This document shows positions 35,326 to 42,674 of a stretch of DNA of 64,000 nt, in pieces; the first letter of the stretch is position 1; every line of letters begins with the position of its first letter. The DNA comes from Aquibacillus koreensis (lineage in GTDB: Bacteria > Bacillota > Bacilli > Bacillales > Amphibacillaceae): contig NZ_JAOALK010000031.1 of the NCBI RefSeq assembly GCF_025154055.1, positions 124,001 through 188,000 of the forward strand, written 5' to 3'. Under the pieces are notes generated by a model. It saw nothing but the letters and a program-made list of their open reading frames with translations, was not told where the DNA came from and ran no database searches. The translations under genes were made by a program, and so were the position numbers.

Positions 35326-35511
35326 TTGCACATGCAGCTGCTTAGTTGGTGTCCTTTTATTTTGAGAAAAGTAGTGGTTTCATGCACGGAGCTATTATTT
35401 TTCTTTCTAGCTATAACTTTTATCGCTTGTTTTCGGCCCGTATATGTTGTCGTGATCAAGATTGCTGGGTGGATGATAAGTGAGCGAACAAATGAGGAAA
35501 GAACTAACTAA
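35326..35511 (+). CDS. Possible small membrane protein of the prophage remnant
   Basis: 61 residues from a TTG, with one or two hydrophobic helices (LLFFFLAITFIACFRPVYVV, VIKIAGWMI) and a charged end ISERTNEERTN. No ribosome-binding site was found for any start, and the frame overlaps the better-supported gene at 35480. Kept because the composition is protein-like and phage regions often hold such genes. Confidence 0.3.
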   Translation: MHMQLLSWCPFILRKVVVSCTELLFFFLAITFIACFRPVYVVVIKIAGWMISERTNEERTN

Positions 35512-35647
35512 ATGGTCTGAAAACAAGCACAAAAAGAAAAATAAGAAGAAGCGAGAGAACCTGTCAAAATCTGATTTAATAGAATTAATGGGTACCGATC
35601 GACCAATATACAAACGTGGTAAAGGCGGAGCATTAAAACAAAAATAA
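35480..35647 (+). CDS. Small basic phage protein
   Basis: 55 residues from a GTG with GGTGGATGATAA ahead. MSEQMRKELTKWSENKHKKK opens it and the end is LIELMGTDRPIYKRGKGGAL, a pattern I associate with short proteins located just before ArpU regulators in Bacillus-type prophages. Highly basic, no membrane segment. It is 16 bases upstream of the arpU start. Function unknown. Confidence 0.6.
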   Translation: MSEQMRKELTKWSENKHKKKNKKKRENLSKSDLIELMGTDRPIYKRGKGGALKQK

Positions 35648-35663
35648 GAGGAGTTGGTTGTAT

Positions 35664-36168
35664 ATGTCTCAAATAACTTTTTAATTTACCAGAGATCGAT
35701 AGAGAAGCGACTCGGAATGCAGTTGAGAAACTACTGGAGAGATACAATATGTATTTACTTATGGATCCAATAGATATGCAACCAAAGATCACCACTTCAT
35801 TTACGATTACACCACCGACATTCACCAATCAATTCCATTCTAAAACTGAAAACTTAGTTGTAAATAAAATTGATAAAGAAAAGGAACGCCATGACTTCAT
35901 AAGTAAGATTCAAAAAGCAGTAAACCGTCTAGCATACAATGAGCGATCAGTAATCATTAAAAGGTATATGGAGCCTGTTAATATCTATGATTACGAGGTT
36001 TATAATGATCTAGGTTTCAGTGAAAGAAAATATTATAGATTAAAAGGCCGAGCGTTCTATAAATTGGCTTTTATCCTAAGAGTAGAAGTTTATTTGTTTG
36101 GTGTTCCAACTGTGGAAACAAGAATAGTCAAAACAGTTTATGTGAAGTTTGTGAAGAGGAGGTACTAA
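35664..36168 (+). pseudogene. ArpU-family phage regulator, frameshifted near the start
   Basis: ArpU-type proteins control late (packaging and lysis) genes of Gram-positive phages and have a sigma-70 region-4-like C-terminus. The ATG at 35664 follows AGAGGAGTTGG and reads MSQITF then TAA. One base fewer in the T run (35678-35682, five T) would give MSQITFNLPEIDREATRNAV, running straight into the open frame ending 36168 (NAVEKLLERYNMYLLMDP, YNERSVIIKRYM, DLGFSERKYYRLKGRAFYKL). The upstream part is too family-like to be chance. A downstream ATG at 35749 could yield a shortened protein without a ribosome-binding site. Confidence 0.8.
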
Positions 36169-36171
36169 GCA

Positions 36172-36728
36172 ATGAATGTAGTGCAACCGATTAGGGACTT
36201 TGAAACACTAGAGGGAATGAAGAGAAGTTTAAAAACAAGTAATGAGCGAAACTATATTCTTTTTATGATGGGTTTGTACACGGCACTTCGAATATCCGAT
36301 ATTTTAAGAGTAAAAGTTTCTGATATAAAAATGATTATATAAACATCAAGGAAAAGAAAACATCCAAGTACAGAAGAATATATCTGCATCATGATCTAAA
36401 GAAAGCACTTAAGGGTTATGTCGCTAAGAAAGAACCTCATGAGTACCTTATAAAGAGTCGAGAAGGCGTCAACAAACCTATAACAAGAGCAATGGCTTAT
36501 AACATACTAAATGAAGTTGCTAAAGAGTTTGGATTAGACTCCATTGGTACGCATTCATTGAGAAAGACATTTGGTTACTGGGCATATAAAGATACAAAGG
36601 ACATAGCAGCACTACAGAAGCTATTCAATCATAGCTATCCAGAAGAAACATTACGATACATTGGTATTGAACAAGATGGTGTGGACCAACTATTGAAGAA
36701 TGCATATCGAAGAGCAGGAGATTATTAG
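36172..36728 (+). pseudogene. Second tyrosine recombinase (phage late-region type), frameshifted
   Basis: A short integrase-like protein without an arm domain, of the type often found after ArpU in prophages. The first frame runs MNVVQPIRDFETLEGMKRSL to SDIKMII and stops. The second continues DYINIKEKKTSKYRRIYL and holds the catalytic HxLR (GTHSLRKTFGYWAYK), H (LFNHSYPEETLRYIGI) and tyrosine; the first holds the arginine (TALRISDIL). One extra A in the five-A run at 36327-36331 would join them. GAGGAGGTACTAAGC lies before the ATG, overlapping arpU. Confidence 0.82.
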
Positions 36729-36752
36729 ATGGTTCTGACGACCATCTTTTCT
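36727..36752 (+). terminator. Terminator after the second recombinase
   Basis: AGATGGT and ACCATCT flank a short loop and are followed by TTTCTTTAT, overlapping the stop codon. Confidence 0.75.
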
Positions 36753-36907
36753 TTATAACCTTATTAATTAGCTTCAAAACAGGGGTGTCAAACTCATTTA
36801 ATAGCAATTACTAAAACCATTGTCATATCTAGGCTTAAGTGCTATTGTTGAATTTGACAAACCCACTATTATATTAAACTCAATAACTAGTATTAGGGGT
36901 GATTTAT

Positions 36908-37231
36908 TTGAAGATCCAGAAGGCTAAAGAATTGAATGTTGAACTACAAGAATATGTAAAAGCATATGAGTCATATCAACCTAAAGATGTGAAGGAGGAA
37001 GCAGTAAAGCTTTATGCAGAATTAGAAAATGTAAATATGGTTGCAAAAGAACTGAATGAAAAAGGGTATCGAAAAGATGGGAAGTTAGTAGCTGGTAAGG
37101 TGAGACAAATGAAGATAGAAAGTAATGATGTTACAGCTATGTTAGATAGCTCTTCCAATCCCGGAGACAGATTACATGAGATTGTTAAAAAAACATTAAG
37201 TAGAAACAGGAAGCGGAAAGGTATAAGTTAG
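36908..37231 (+). CDS. Phage-type protein with a probable helix-turn-helix
   Basis: 107 residues from a TTG that follows AGGGGTGAT; the GTG three codons earlier is part of that site. The region EEAVKLYAELENVNMVAKEL + NEKGYRKDG + KLVAGKVRQM looks like a homeodomain-like DNA-binding unit as seen in small phage proteins between ArpU and HNH genes. The tail is basic (LSRNRKRKG). It precedes the PIN gene by 77 bases. Role unknown, perhaps regulatory. Confidence 0.6.
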   Translation: MKIQKAKELNVELQEYVKAYESYQPKDVKEEAVKLYAELENVNMVAKELNEKGYRKDGKLVAGKVRQMKIESNDVTAMLDSSSNPGDRLHEIVKKTLSRNRKRKGIS

Positions 37232-37308
37232 GCAAGAATTAGCGAATGAATATTGTTAGGTTAGGGTAGTTTCTAAGATATGGAGAAATTATTTAAGGAG
37301 TGAATATC

Positions 37309-38595
37309 TTGAATACACAATTTGATACTTTTTTTGAATTAAGTAAAGAGGAGTATAAACAACTCTGGAAGGAATGTATATTTGTATTTGATGCGAATGT
37401 CTTATTAAACTTATATAGATATACTGAGTCCACTAGAAATCAGTTCTTAAAGACAATAAAAGAAGTAGAGGATAGAATTTGGATCCCGTTTCAAGTAGGT
37501 TTAGAATTCCAAAAAAACAGACTAACTGTAATTCAGGATCAGTTAGATTCATATGGTAAGATAACTAATACAATTCAAAAAAAATCTGCAGCTATGTTGT
37601 CAGAACTTGATGAGGAATTAAAAGATTACAAAAAAAGACACCCAAGTCTTGATTTGTCCAATATAAAAGAGCGAATTAATAGTACATTTCAGGACCTAAT
37701 ATCTGATATAAATAAAGCCGAAGAAGATCACCCAAACCTTATGCAAAATGATGTAATTTGGCATAAGATAAACAATTTATTTCAAGGTAAAGTGGGTGAG
37801 CCTTTTGATCAAGAAGACTTAGATGAAATATATAAGCATGGAGAAAAAAGGTATAGTTATAAGATACCTCCGGGTTATGAGGATTTGAAAGAAAAGAAAG
37901 GGAAAATAAAGTACTTTAATGGATTGTACATAAAAGAAGAATTTGGAGATTTAATACTTTGGAAGGAAATTCTTAAAAAGGCTAAGACTGAAAATAAACA
38001 GATCATTTTTGTTACAGATGATGAAAAAGAAGATTGGTGGGAGATAGTAAAGAGGAGAGTAACAATTGGACCTAGATTTGAATTAATTAATGAATTTAAA
38101 TCGGAGGTTGGAACAACTTTCTATATGTATAAAACACATAGGTTCTTAGATTATGCAAAGGAATACTTGCAATCTGAAGTTGATATAAACGCTATTAAAG
38201 AGATAAAGAATTTCAGAGAATCACAATGGGATAAGTATTTAAGTGAATTAGATAGCACGGAAAAAGATGAGCTAATAAAAGAGCTAAAATATAACGATGA
38301 ATTAAGTGAATATTTAAATGAATATATAAATGAAAATTTTACTCATGAAGAGCAGTTTGATATGTTATCAAATACTAGTAAGCGAATTCTAAAGAAACGC
38401 AATAAGTCACACTATAACCATGAATATAAAGTTGGCGATTTTGTAAAGCATAAAAATTGGGAAACAGGTGAAGTATTAGCTACGGCAATAAATCCTAATA
38501 ATGGTTTACAAGAAATAACTGTTGAGTTTGATACAGTTGGTACAAAAAGACTTTTAGCTAAATATGCACCAATAGAAAAGTTGAACTATAAATGA
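37309..38595 (+). CDS. PIN-like nuclease fused to a PcrA-type C-terminal Tudor domain
   Basis: 428 residues, intact. N-terminal PIN-like (PIN_8 type) nuclease: first acidic residue in FVFDANVLLNLYRY (D28), conserved WIPFQVGLEFQKNR (E66), then a helical insert and the closing acid motif QIIFVTDDEKEDWW. A helical linker rich in Lys/Glu follows (about 270-370). The last 55 residues, YKVGDFVKHKNWETGEV through VGTKRLLAKYAPIEKL, closely resemble the C-terminal Tudor-like domain of the helicase PcrA/UvrD, which binds RNA polymerase. I use the TTG at 37309, eight bases after AAGGAG. Likely an RNA-cleaving defence or toxin-like cargo; the substrate is unknown. Confidence 0.85.
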   Translation: MNTQFDTFFELSKEEYKQLWKECIFVFDANVLLNLYRYTESTRNQFLKTIKEVEDRIWIPFQVGLEFQKNRLTVIQDQLDSYGKITNTIQKKSAAMLSELDEELKDYKKRHPSLDLSNIKERINSTFQDLISDINKAEEDHPNLMQNDVIWHKINNLFQGKVGEPFDQEDLDEIYKHGEKRYSYKIPPGYEDLKEKKGKIKYFNGLYIKEEFGDLILWKEILKKAKTENKQIIFVTDDEKEDWWEIVKRRVTIGPRFELINEFKSEVGTTFYMYKTHRFLDYAKEYLQSEVDINAIKEIKNFRESQWDKYLSELDSTEKDELIKELKYNDELSEYLNEYINENFTHEEQFDMLSNTSKRILKKRNKSHYNHEYKVGDFVKHKNWETGEVLATAINPNNGLQEITVEFDTVGTKRLLAKYAPIEKLNYK

Positions 38596-38667
38596 TGGCA
38601 GACTTATGGCAGAAAATGTGCAGAATAAATATATCTAGATAAGTTAGTATTTTAATAGGTGAAGAGT

Positions 38668-38961
38668 ATGAAACCATATGCAAAACAATTCTATAAATCT
38701 AAAGCGTGGCGACAATGTCGTGACGCTTATTTTATTTGTCAACATGGATTGTGCGAGAGGTGTGGTGATCCAGGCTTGATTGTACACCATAAAGAATACA
38801 TTACTCCATCCAACATTAACGACCTAGATATTACATTGAACCATGATAACTTAGATTTGCTTTGTCAAACATGTCTCAACCAAGAACATCATGGTGCAAA
38901 GCAATCTGTTGTTAGAGATGATGTAATGTTTGATGAACGTGGCAACCTAATTGCAAAGTAA
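38668..38961 (+). CDS. HNH endonuclease (phage packaging-associated)
   Basis: 97 residues: YKSKAWRQCRDAYFICQHGL, zinc pair CERCG and CQTC, and the HNH motif LIVHHKEYI ... NHDNLDLLC. The type encoded beside terminase in HK97-like cos phages, where it nicks DNA at cos and is required for packaging. ATG at 38668 preceded by TAGGTGAAGA. The next phage segment is a cos-like noncoding stretch and a broken small terminase-region gene, the order expected in such phages. Confidence 0.9.
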   Translation: MKPYAKQFYKSKAWRQCRDAYFICQHGLCERCGDPGLIVHHKEYITPSNINDLDITLNHDNLDLLCQTCLNQEHHGAKQSVVRDDVMFDERGNLIAK

Positions 38962-39065
38962 TGTGCTATAGTCCCCCCTAAAAATAATAAATTACGTGGT
39001 GCCTCGGGACCGAAGGGGACTTAACTTTAACGCACGAGTCGTTCCACATGAGGGGGCAATAAATT
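38962..39065 (+). other. cos-like noncoding segment
   Basis: Between the HNH gene and the terminase-region remnant, a GC-rich stretch contains TAGTCCCCCC, GTGGTGCCTCGGGACCG, AAGGGGACTTAAC and CGCACGAGTCG, unlike the AT-rich surroundings. Such G/C blocks at this location are where the cohesive-end site lies in many HNH-terminase phages. The assignment rests on position and base content only. Confidence 0.5.
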
Positions 39066-39295
39066 ATGGCGAAATTGAGTAAGGTAAAACAAGATGAAAA
39101 AATTTCCGAAGAGATAGCACGAATTACTCAAATCTTTAAATCTATACCAGAAGATAAAAAGAAGGTAGCTAGTCGATTGATTGAAAGGGTAGCCTTCATG
39201 ACTATCACTTTAGATACTCAACATATTATACAACGAAATTGAAATATCTAACGAGATCATTATTGGAGAAAATTATAAATTAAGTCCTTTATACA
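39066..39295 (+). pseudogene. Remnant of a phage terminase-region protein
   Basis: The ATG (39066, after GAGGGGGCAA) starts MAKLSKVKQDEKISEEIARI, ITQIFKSIPEDKKKVASRLI and stops after 58 codons at 39242. The neighbouring frame carries on with YNEIEISNEIIIGENYKLSP, so a one-base shift near 39215 interrupted it. The sequence type (small acidic protein after HNH, upstream of the large terminase) is familiar, but I cannot fix the family. No large terminase follows. Confidence 0.6.
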
Positions 39296-39525
39296 GTGAA
39301 ATCTCAGTTTTTTGAAGGCGATAGCATATGTCACATATGTCATGGGACAAGTGCTAATGATGGATTAGACGAATGGGCTGGAAGAATAGGCAGAAATAAT
39401 AATATGGATTGGGTGAACGCTGGAATAAGCGGTGGTACAGTGACTTATGTTGATGATACAAGGCACACAATTTCACGCTCAATAGGTGCTATTAGATCGG
39501 ATGCAGAGTATATCATCCTTTAGGA
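39296..39525 (+). pseudogene. SGNH/GDSL hydrolase fragment of a phage tail-type protein
   Basis: FFEGDSIC is the catalytic-serine block I, then TSANDGLDEWAGRIGRNNN, and VNAGISGGTV is block II with its glycine. After SIGAIRSDAEYIIL the frame stops where block III (GxND) should follow. Both ends of the protein are missing. SGNH domains occur in phage tail or fibre proteins, normally many genes away from terminase, so the fusion to the terminase-region remnant marks an internal deletion. Confidence 0.65.
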
Positions 39526-39642
39526 TTTCTATATTTCGTAGTCGTAGCAAACATAGAACATAAACAAGATTTAAAAAATGGGAATGAACCTAAAACAGAA
39601 GAAGAAAAAGATAGAGAGTGGTTAGATGACCAATGGAAGTAG
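39520..39642 (+). pseudogene. C-terminal fragment of a small membrane protein
   Basis: In the frame ending at 39642: LGFLYFVVVANIEHKQDLKN then EPKTEEEKDREWLDDQWK. A hydrophobic end followed by an acidic tail without a start or ribosome-binding site. Probably another scrap of the prophage; not identified. Confidence 0.4.
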
Positions 39643-39689
39643 TATTACTGTGCTTGAAGAAAATCCGTAACAAATATAGAGTGAACAGA

Positions 39690-39718
39690 AGCCGAATAAG
39701 AGGCTTATTTTGTTTAAG
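39690..39718 (+). terminator. Weak terminator
   Basis: AAGCC and GGCTT flank a seven-base loop and are followed by ATTTTG. Confidence 0.45.
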
Positions 39719-39771
39719 ATGGGGTAAAATAGCGTAATTCTTGATTTTTGCTTAAGAAGGTGAAAACAGAT

Positions 39772-40035
39772 ATGAAAGTTTTCCGGATCAAAGCAACTAG
39801 TGTTGGTTATGGTGAAGATGAAGCTATGATAGTTGTTGCAGAATCTGAAAAACAAGTCTTAGAAATCGCTAATCAAAATCATTCATGGAAAGAATATGGA
39901 AGAAAAAATTTAGCAGGTAGAAAAACAGACTTTGTTACTAATAGAATGTTTTGGAATTTTAAAGATTGGCAGAAATCTTTGATAGTATATGAAATTAATC
40001 TTTCTAAGCCAAAGTCTTACAAGTATCTACATTAG
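39772..40035 (+). CDS. Unknown 87-residue protein
   Basis: Begins MKVFRIKATSVGYGEDEAMI with VVAESEKQVLEIANQNH, an alpha/beta pattern, followed by basic and aromatic residues (RMFWNFKDWQKS). No signal or membrane segment. GAAGGTGAAAAC precedes the ATG at 39772. A bidirectional terminator follows, shared with the convergent gene. No family recognised; island cargo. Confidence 0.6.
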   Translation: MKVFRIKATSVGYGEDEAMIVVAESEKQVLEIANQNHSWKEYGRKNLAGRKTDFVTNRMFWNFKDWQKSLIVYEINLSKPKSYKYLH

Positions 40036-40036
40036 G

Positions 40037-40080
40037 AGACTAAAAGGAGAACAGTTTTTCTTTGTTCTCCTTTTAGTTTA
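40037..40080. terminator. Bidirectional terminator
   Basis: GACTAAAAGGAGAACA and TGTTCTCCTTTTAGTTT form a long stem with an eight-base loop between convergent genes. Confidence 0.9.
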
Positions 40081-40872
40081 TTCATATTCAATACTGCTGC
40101 CTTTAACAACACAGAAGTTATCTACATCACGGGAGATTGATACAGCATTTTGTAAATTAACTTGGTTGGTCGGTTTATACTTAACATTTAAGTTGAATTC
40201 CCTAATTAGTGAAAAAATCAACTCGTGTGCAATTTGTCTAACTATTGCAAAGTGTAAGTATTTATACGGAATGCCTTTTTGATAAGGATCTTGGTCTATA
40301 GGTTTGTTAGTTAAATAAAACATACTTTCAGTAGCCTTAGAAATCTTGTAATATTTTTCAACAACACCTTCATCAACATGGGTGCCACCATCTTGATTGG
40401 CCATGAACCATATCATTTCAAATCTTGTAAACGTCAAATGATCACTGACTATAATCTTTTTGTTCCACCATTCATCAAAGCCCATCCATCTGTTGCCTAG
40501 GTATTTTTTCGGTTTGAATATTGGTAGAAATATCGGTTCGCTTATAATCTTGTTTGTACTTTTGTCTTTTGTACGAATTACACACATGAAAACCATGCTT
40601 AGAAAATATACAGCGTTTTTTGGTAAAAAAGAAGTGTTGTAAAATTTCATTTTATTCTGCATATCCAAATGAGTTAACAAGCTTGTTGAAGCTCTTGTTT
40701 GATTAACTAAAGTTCGTATATAAGTAGCTAATTGTTTGGAGGCATTGAACTTTCCATTATCATATTTTTCGCAAGCTTCAACCATAAATTCGACTTGTTC
40801 TTTCAATATATCAATATAATCCGATTGTTCGCGTTTAATTCTTTCTTGTTTAGCTATTTTATCCACCTCCAA
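40078..40872 (-). CDS. Unknown protein with DGGTHVD motif
   Basis: About 260 residues. A charged N-terminal helix (KQERIKREQSDYIDILKEQV) precedes a body with WMGFDEWWNKKIIV and ANQDGGTHVDEGVVEKYYK; the DGGTHVD motif recurs in uncharacterised bacterial proteins as I remember them. No membrane helix. Start is problematic: GGAGGTGG stands eight bases before an ATA codon (40855-40857), exactly where ATG would be expected. The listed start is a TTG five codons earlier, which lacks its own site. The start codon may be mutated. Divergent from the gene at 41007. Confidence 0.6.
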   Translation of the reverse strand: MEVDKIAKQERIKREQSDYIDILKEQVEFMVEACEKYDNGKFNASKQLATYIRTLVNQTRASTSLLTHLDMQNKMKFYNTSFLPKNAVYFLSMVFMCVIRTKDKSTNKIISEPIFLPIFKPKKYLGNRWMGFDEWWNKKIIVSDHLTFTRFEMIWFMANQDGGTHVDEGVVEKYYKISKATESMFYLTNKPIDQDPYQKGIPYKYLHFAIVRQIAHELIFSLIREFNLNVKYKPTNQVNLQNAVSISRDVDNFCVVKGSSIEYE

Positions 40873-41006
40873 TCTACAAATAATGCCAATTATATCGTAT
40901 ACATGGAGATTTTTGTTCTTTTAGAAGGGAAGTGACTCTGTCGCGATCAAAAATGAAGGACTCTCTCATACTTTGTTGAATTATATTCATAGAAGGAGGG
41001 AGTTTT

Positions 41007-41717
41007 TTGATTGTTAGTTTTATAATTTTAATTATTTTTTTGATTTCTGTGGGTTCAATGCAATATTATTTCTTTGAATTTGATTTGAATTTTTATGAAA
41101 GTATAGCTATAAACCTAATTAGTAGCGTTATTATGATATTTCCAACTGTGTTTATTTTAGAAAAGTTGATTAAAAGACATAATAAAAAGGTACTAGAAAA
41201 GAATGAAAAGAGTCAATATCTTAATACTTTAAGTACCAGGCATAATATATTAACCTCACAGTTAGAAATGATTTTCATCCATTTTGTTACTAAAAAACCT
41301 GCAGATATAAGGGATGAATATAGGGATATAAAATTAACTTTAAATAAATTAGATAATTATGTTGATGAAGATTTTTTAAGGAATGGCTATAAAATACATG
41401 TCGTTGATCCGAGTAATACATTTAATTTTCAAGAGATCAATTTATCTTATCAAAAATTTTGTAAATATGAGTTTAAGGACAAAACATTTAATATTATTGC
41501 GGACTATACTAGCAGGTATGTGGTATTTATTCCGAAAGCAGTATTGGAATCATTATTTAAAATAGAGGATACAATAAAAAATAATATTTTTACGGTCCCA
41601 GAAGATCATGGAAGTGATTTTGATATTAGTAAAGCGAAGTTTAATCCAAATCAATTTATCCAAGAAATAAGAACCATAGGTAATGAAATTGTAAAAATGA
41701 AGAAATATGAAGGTTAA
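41007..41717 (+). CDS. Unknown protein with two N-terminal membrane helices
   Basis: 236 residues. Helix 1 (SFIILIIFLISVGSMQYYFF) and helix 2 (IAINLISSVIMIFPTVFILE) are followed by a basic stretch and a long cytosolic domain with a coiled-coil-like start (RHNKKVLEKNEKSQYLNTL). The TTG start has GAAGGAGGG six bases ahead. No family recognised. Membrane-anchored cargo proteins of this shape are common in islands; function unknown. Confidence 0.65.
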   Translation: MIVSFIILIIFLISVGSMQYYFFEFDLNFYESIAINLISSVIMIFPTVFILEKLIKRHNKKVLEKNEKSQYLNTLSTRHNILTSQLEMIFIHFVTKKPADIRDEYRDIKLTLNKLDNYVDEDFLRNGYKIHVVDPSNTFNFQEINLSYQKFCKYEFKDKTFNIIADYTSRYVVFIPKAVLESLFKIEDTIKNNIFTVPEDHGSDFDISKAKFNPNQFIQEIRTIGNEIVKMKKYEG

Positions 41718-41783
41718 TGTTTTTAAAAGCTCACTATCCAATAGGCTATTACTTATGTATATTTATCCTGGAATATGTCAGTC

Positions 41784-41850
41784 ATAAAAAAAGAAAACCC
41801 TTCGGACTTCGTCAAATCTGGGTTTGGACCCCGTGTAACGATTTGATAGT
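41784..41850 (-). ncRNA. Possible small structured RNA or attenuator
   Basis: On the minus strand TCAAATC...GATTTGA can pair around a loop containing AAACCC, which itself can pair with a later GGGTTT followed by TCTTTTTTT. The two stems exclude each other, as in attenuators. No gene follows on that strand, so this may be a relic. Confidence 0.3.
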
Positions 41851-41929
41851 TTCCTGGCAGGTTATCTTATAGTTATTGCCAAAATTAAAATTAAATATAC
41901 ATACTTTATTAAAACGGATTAAGCTAGTA

Positions 41930-41958
41930 AAAATTAGGAGCCTTGGTTAAGGCTCCTA
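41930..41958 (-). terminator. Terminator of the small gene at 41956
   Basis: AGGAGCCTT and AAGGCTCCT form a perfect nine-base stem with a four-base loop, followed on the minus strand by AATTTTTAC. Confidence 0.85.
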
Positions 41959-42159
41959 TAACCAGTCTTTATCAATTATATCGATATTGTCTAGAAAATA
42001 AGAGACAATTTCTGAGAAAGAATATTTCGTGTCTCCTAAAACATAACCTATATTGCCACTATCATCTCTGTCATTACCTCTGTTGAAAACTGGTTTAACG
42101 TTATTGTTTTGGATTAAGGATTTTGCCAAGTCTATTGCAACTCTTTTATTATCGTCCAT
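41956..42159 (-). CDS. Unknown 67-residue acidic protein
   Basis: MDDNKRVAIDLAKSLIQNNN opens it, followed by NRGNDRDDSGNIGYVLGDTK and an acidic end NIDIIDKDWL. The ATG at 42159 follows AGGAGGTGTTAATT, a very good site; its own terminator follows. Soluble, no motif recognised. Probably an intact single-gene unit of the island. Confidence 0.65.
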   Translation of the reverse strand: MDDNKRVAIDLAKSLIQNNNVKPVFNRGNDRDDSGNIGYVLGDTKYSFSEIVSYFLDNIDIIDKDWL

Positions 42160-42309
42160 AATTAACACCTCCTATTAGAAGATATTTGGACTAGCTTAAA
42201 TTTATGCGATTTTTATGTACCAAATGAGGTGTGTTTTTATGATAAAAAAGGAGAGGAAGGAATGGAAGAAGCTCTGTCATAAGTGAATGAAGAAATAAAG
42301 AGCCCACAG

Positions 42310-42470
42310 GTGGTTACCCCCAAAAGTTAGAGTTTTTATTATGCTGCAGATTGGCTGAATTGAGTTCGGTATTCTACTGGACTCAATCCAGCCAATTTTT
42401 CTTTTGATCGTTCATTGTTGTACCAGTTGATATATTCTTCAATCCGTCTTTTTAATTCTTCAAAGGGCAA
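42310..42470 (-). mobile_element. IS3-family insertion sequence remnant (end of transposase)
   Basis: The minus strand 42339-42470 encodes the last 43 residues of an IS3/IS150-type OrfB: RLPFEELKRRIEEYINWYNN then ERSKEKLAGLSPVEYR and a stop. NERSKEKLAGLSPVEYR is the standard end of the DDE integrase-like domain. Beyond the stop, CTCTAACTTTTGGGGGTAAC at 42313-42332 is probably the IS terminal repeat. Everything upstream of the fragment is missing; it is joined to an unrelated peptidase relic. Confidence 0.8.
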
Positions 42471-42475
42471 ACGTT

Positions 42476-42585
42476 ATATGCACACATGCGAAAAGATTCT
42501 AGAGGTGTTCGTGTAGGTGACCAGGTAAAACAAAAGCAACAAATTGGTGTGATGGGCGATACAGGACATTCTTCTGGTCAACATT
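42476..42585 (+). pseudogene. M23 (LytM) peptidase domain fragment
   Basis: About 35 residues, MRKDSRGVRVGDQVKQKQQI then GVMGDTGHSSGQH, match the conserved G-x-V-x-x-G-x-x-IG-x-MG-x-TG-x-S-x-G-x-H stretch of M23 peptidases, ending just before the expected HLHFE. A stop follows. INPNNL farther on fits the usual end of the domain in another frame. It is probably a relic of a phage tail or lysis enzyme truncated by the IS. Confidence 0.7.
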
Positions 42586-42674
42586 CCTATTGAATCCAGG
42601 TATAAATCCTAACAATTTACAAATCGGGCCTTGTCCCTATTTTTATAAGCAGAGGGAGCATCTGGTCCCAATGC

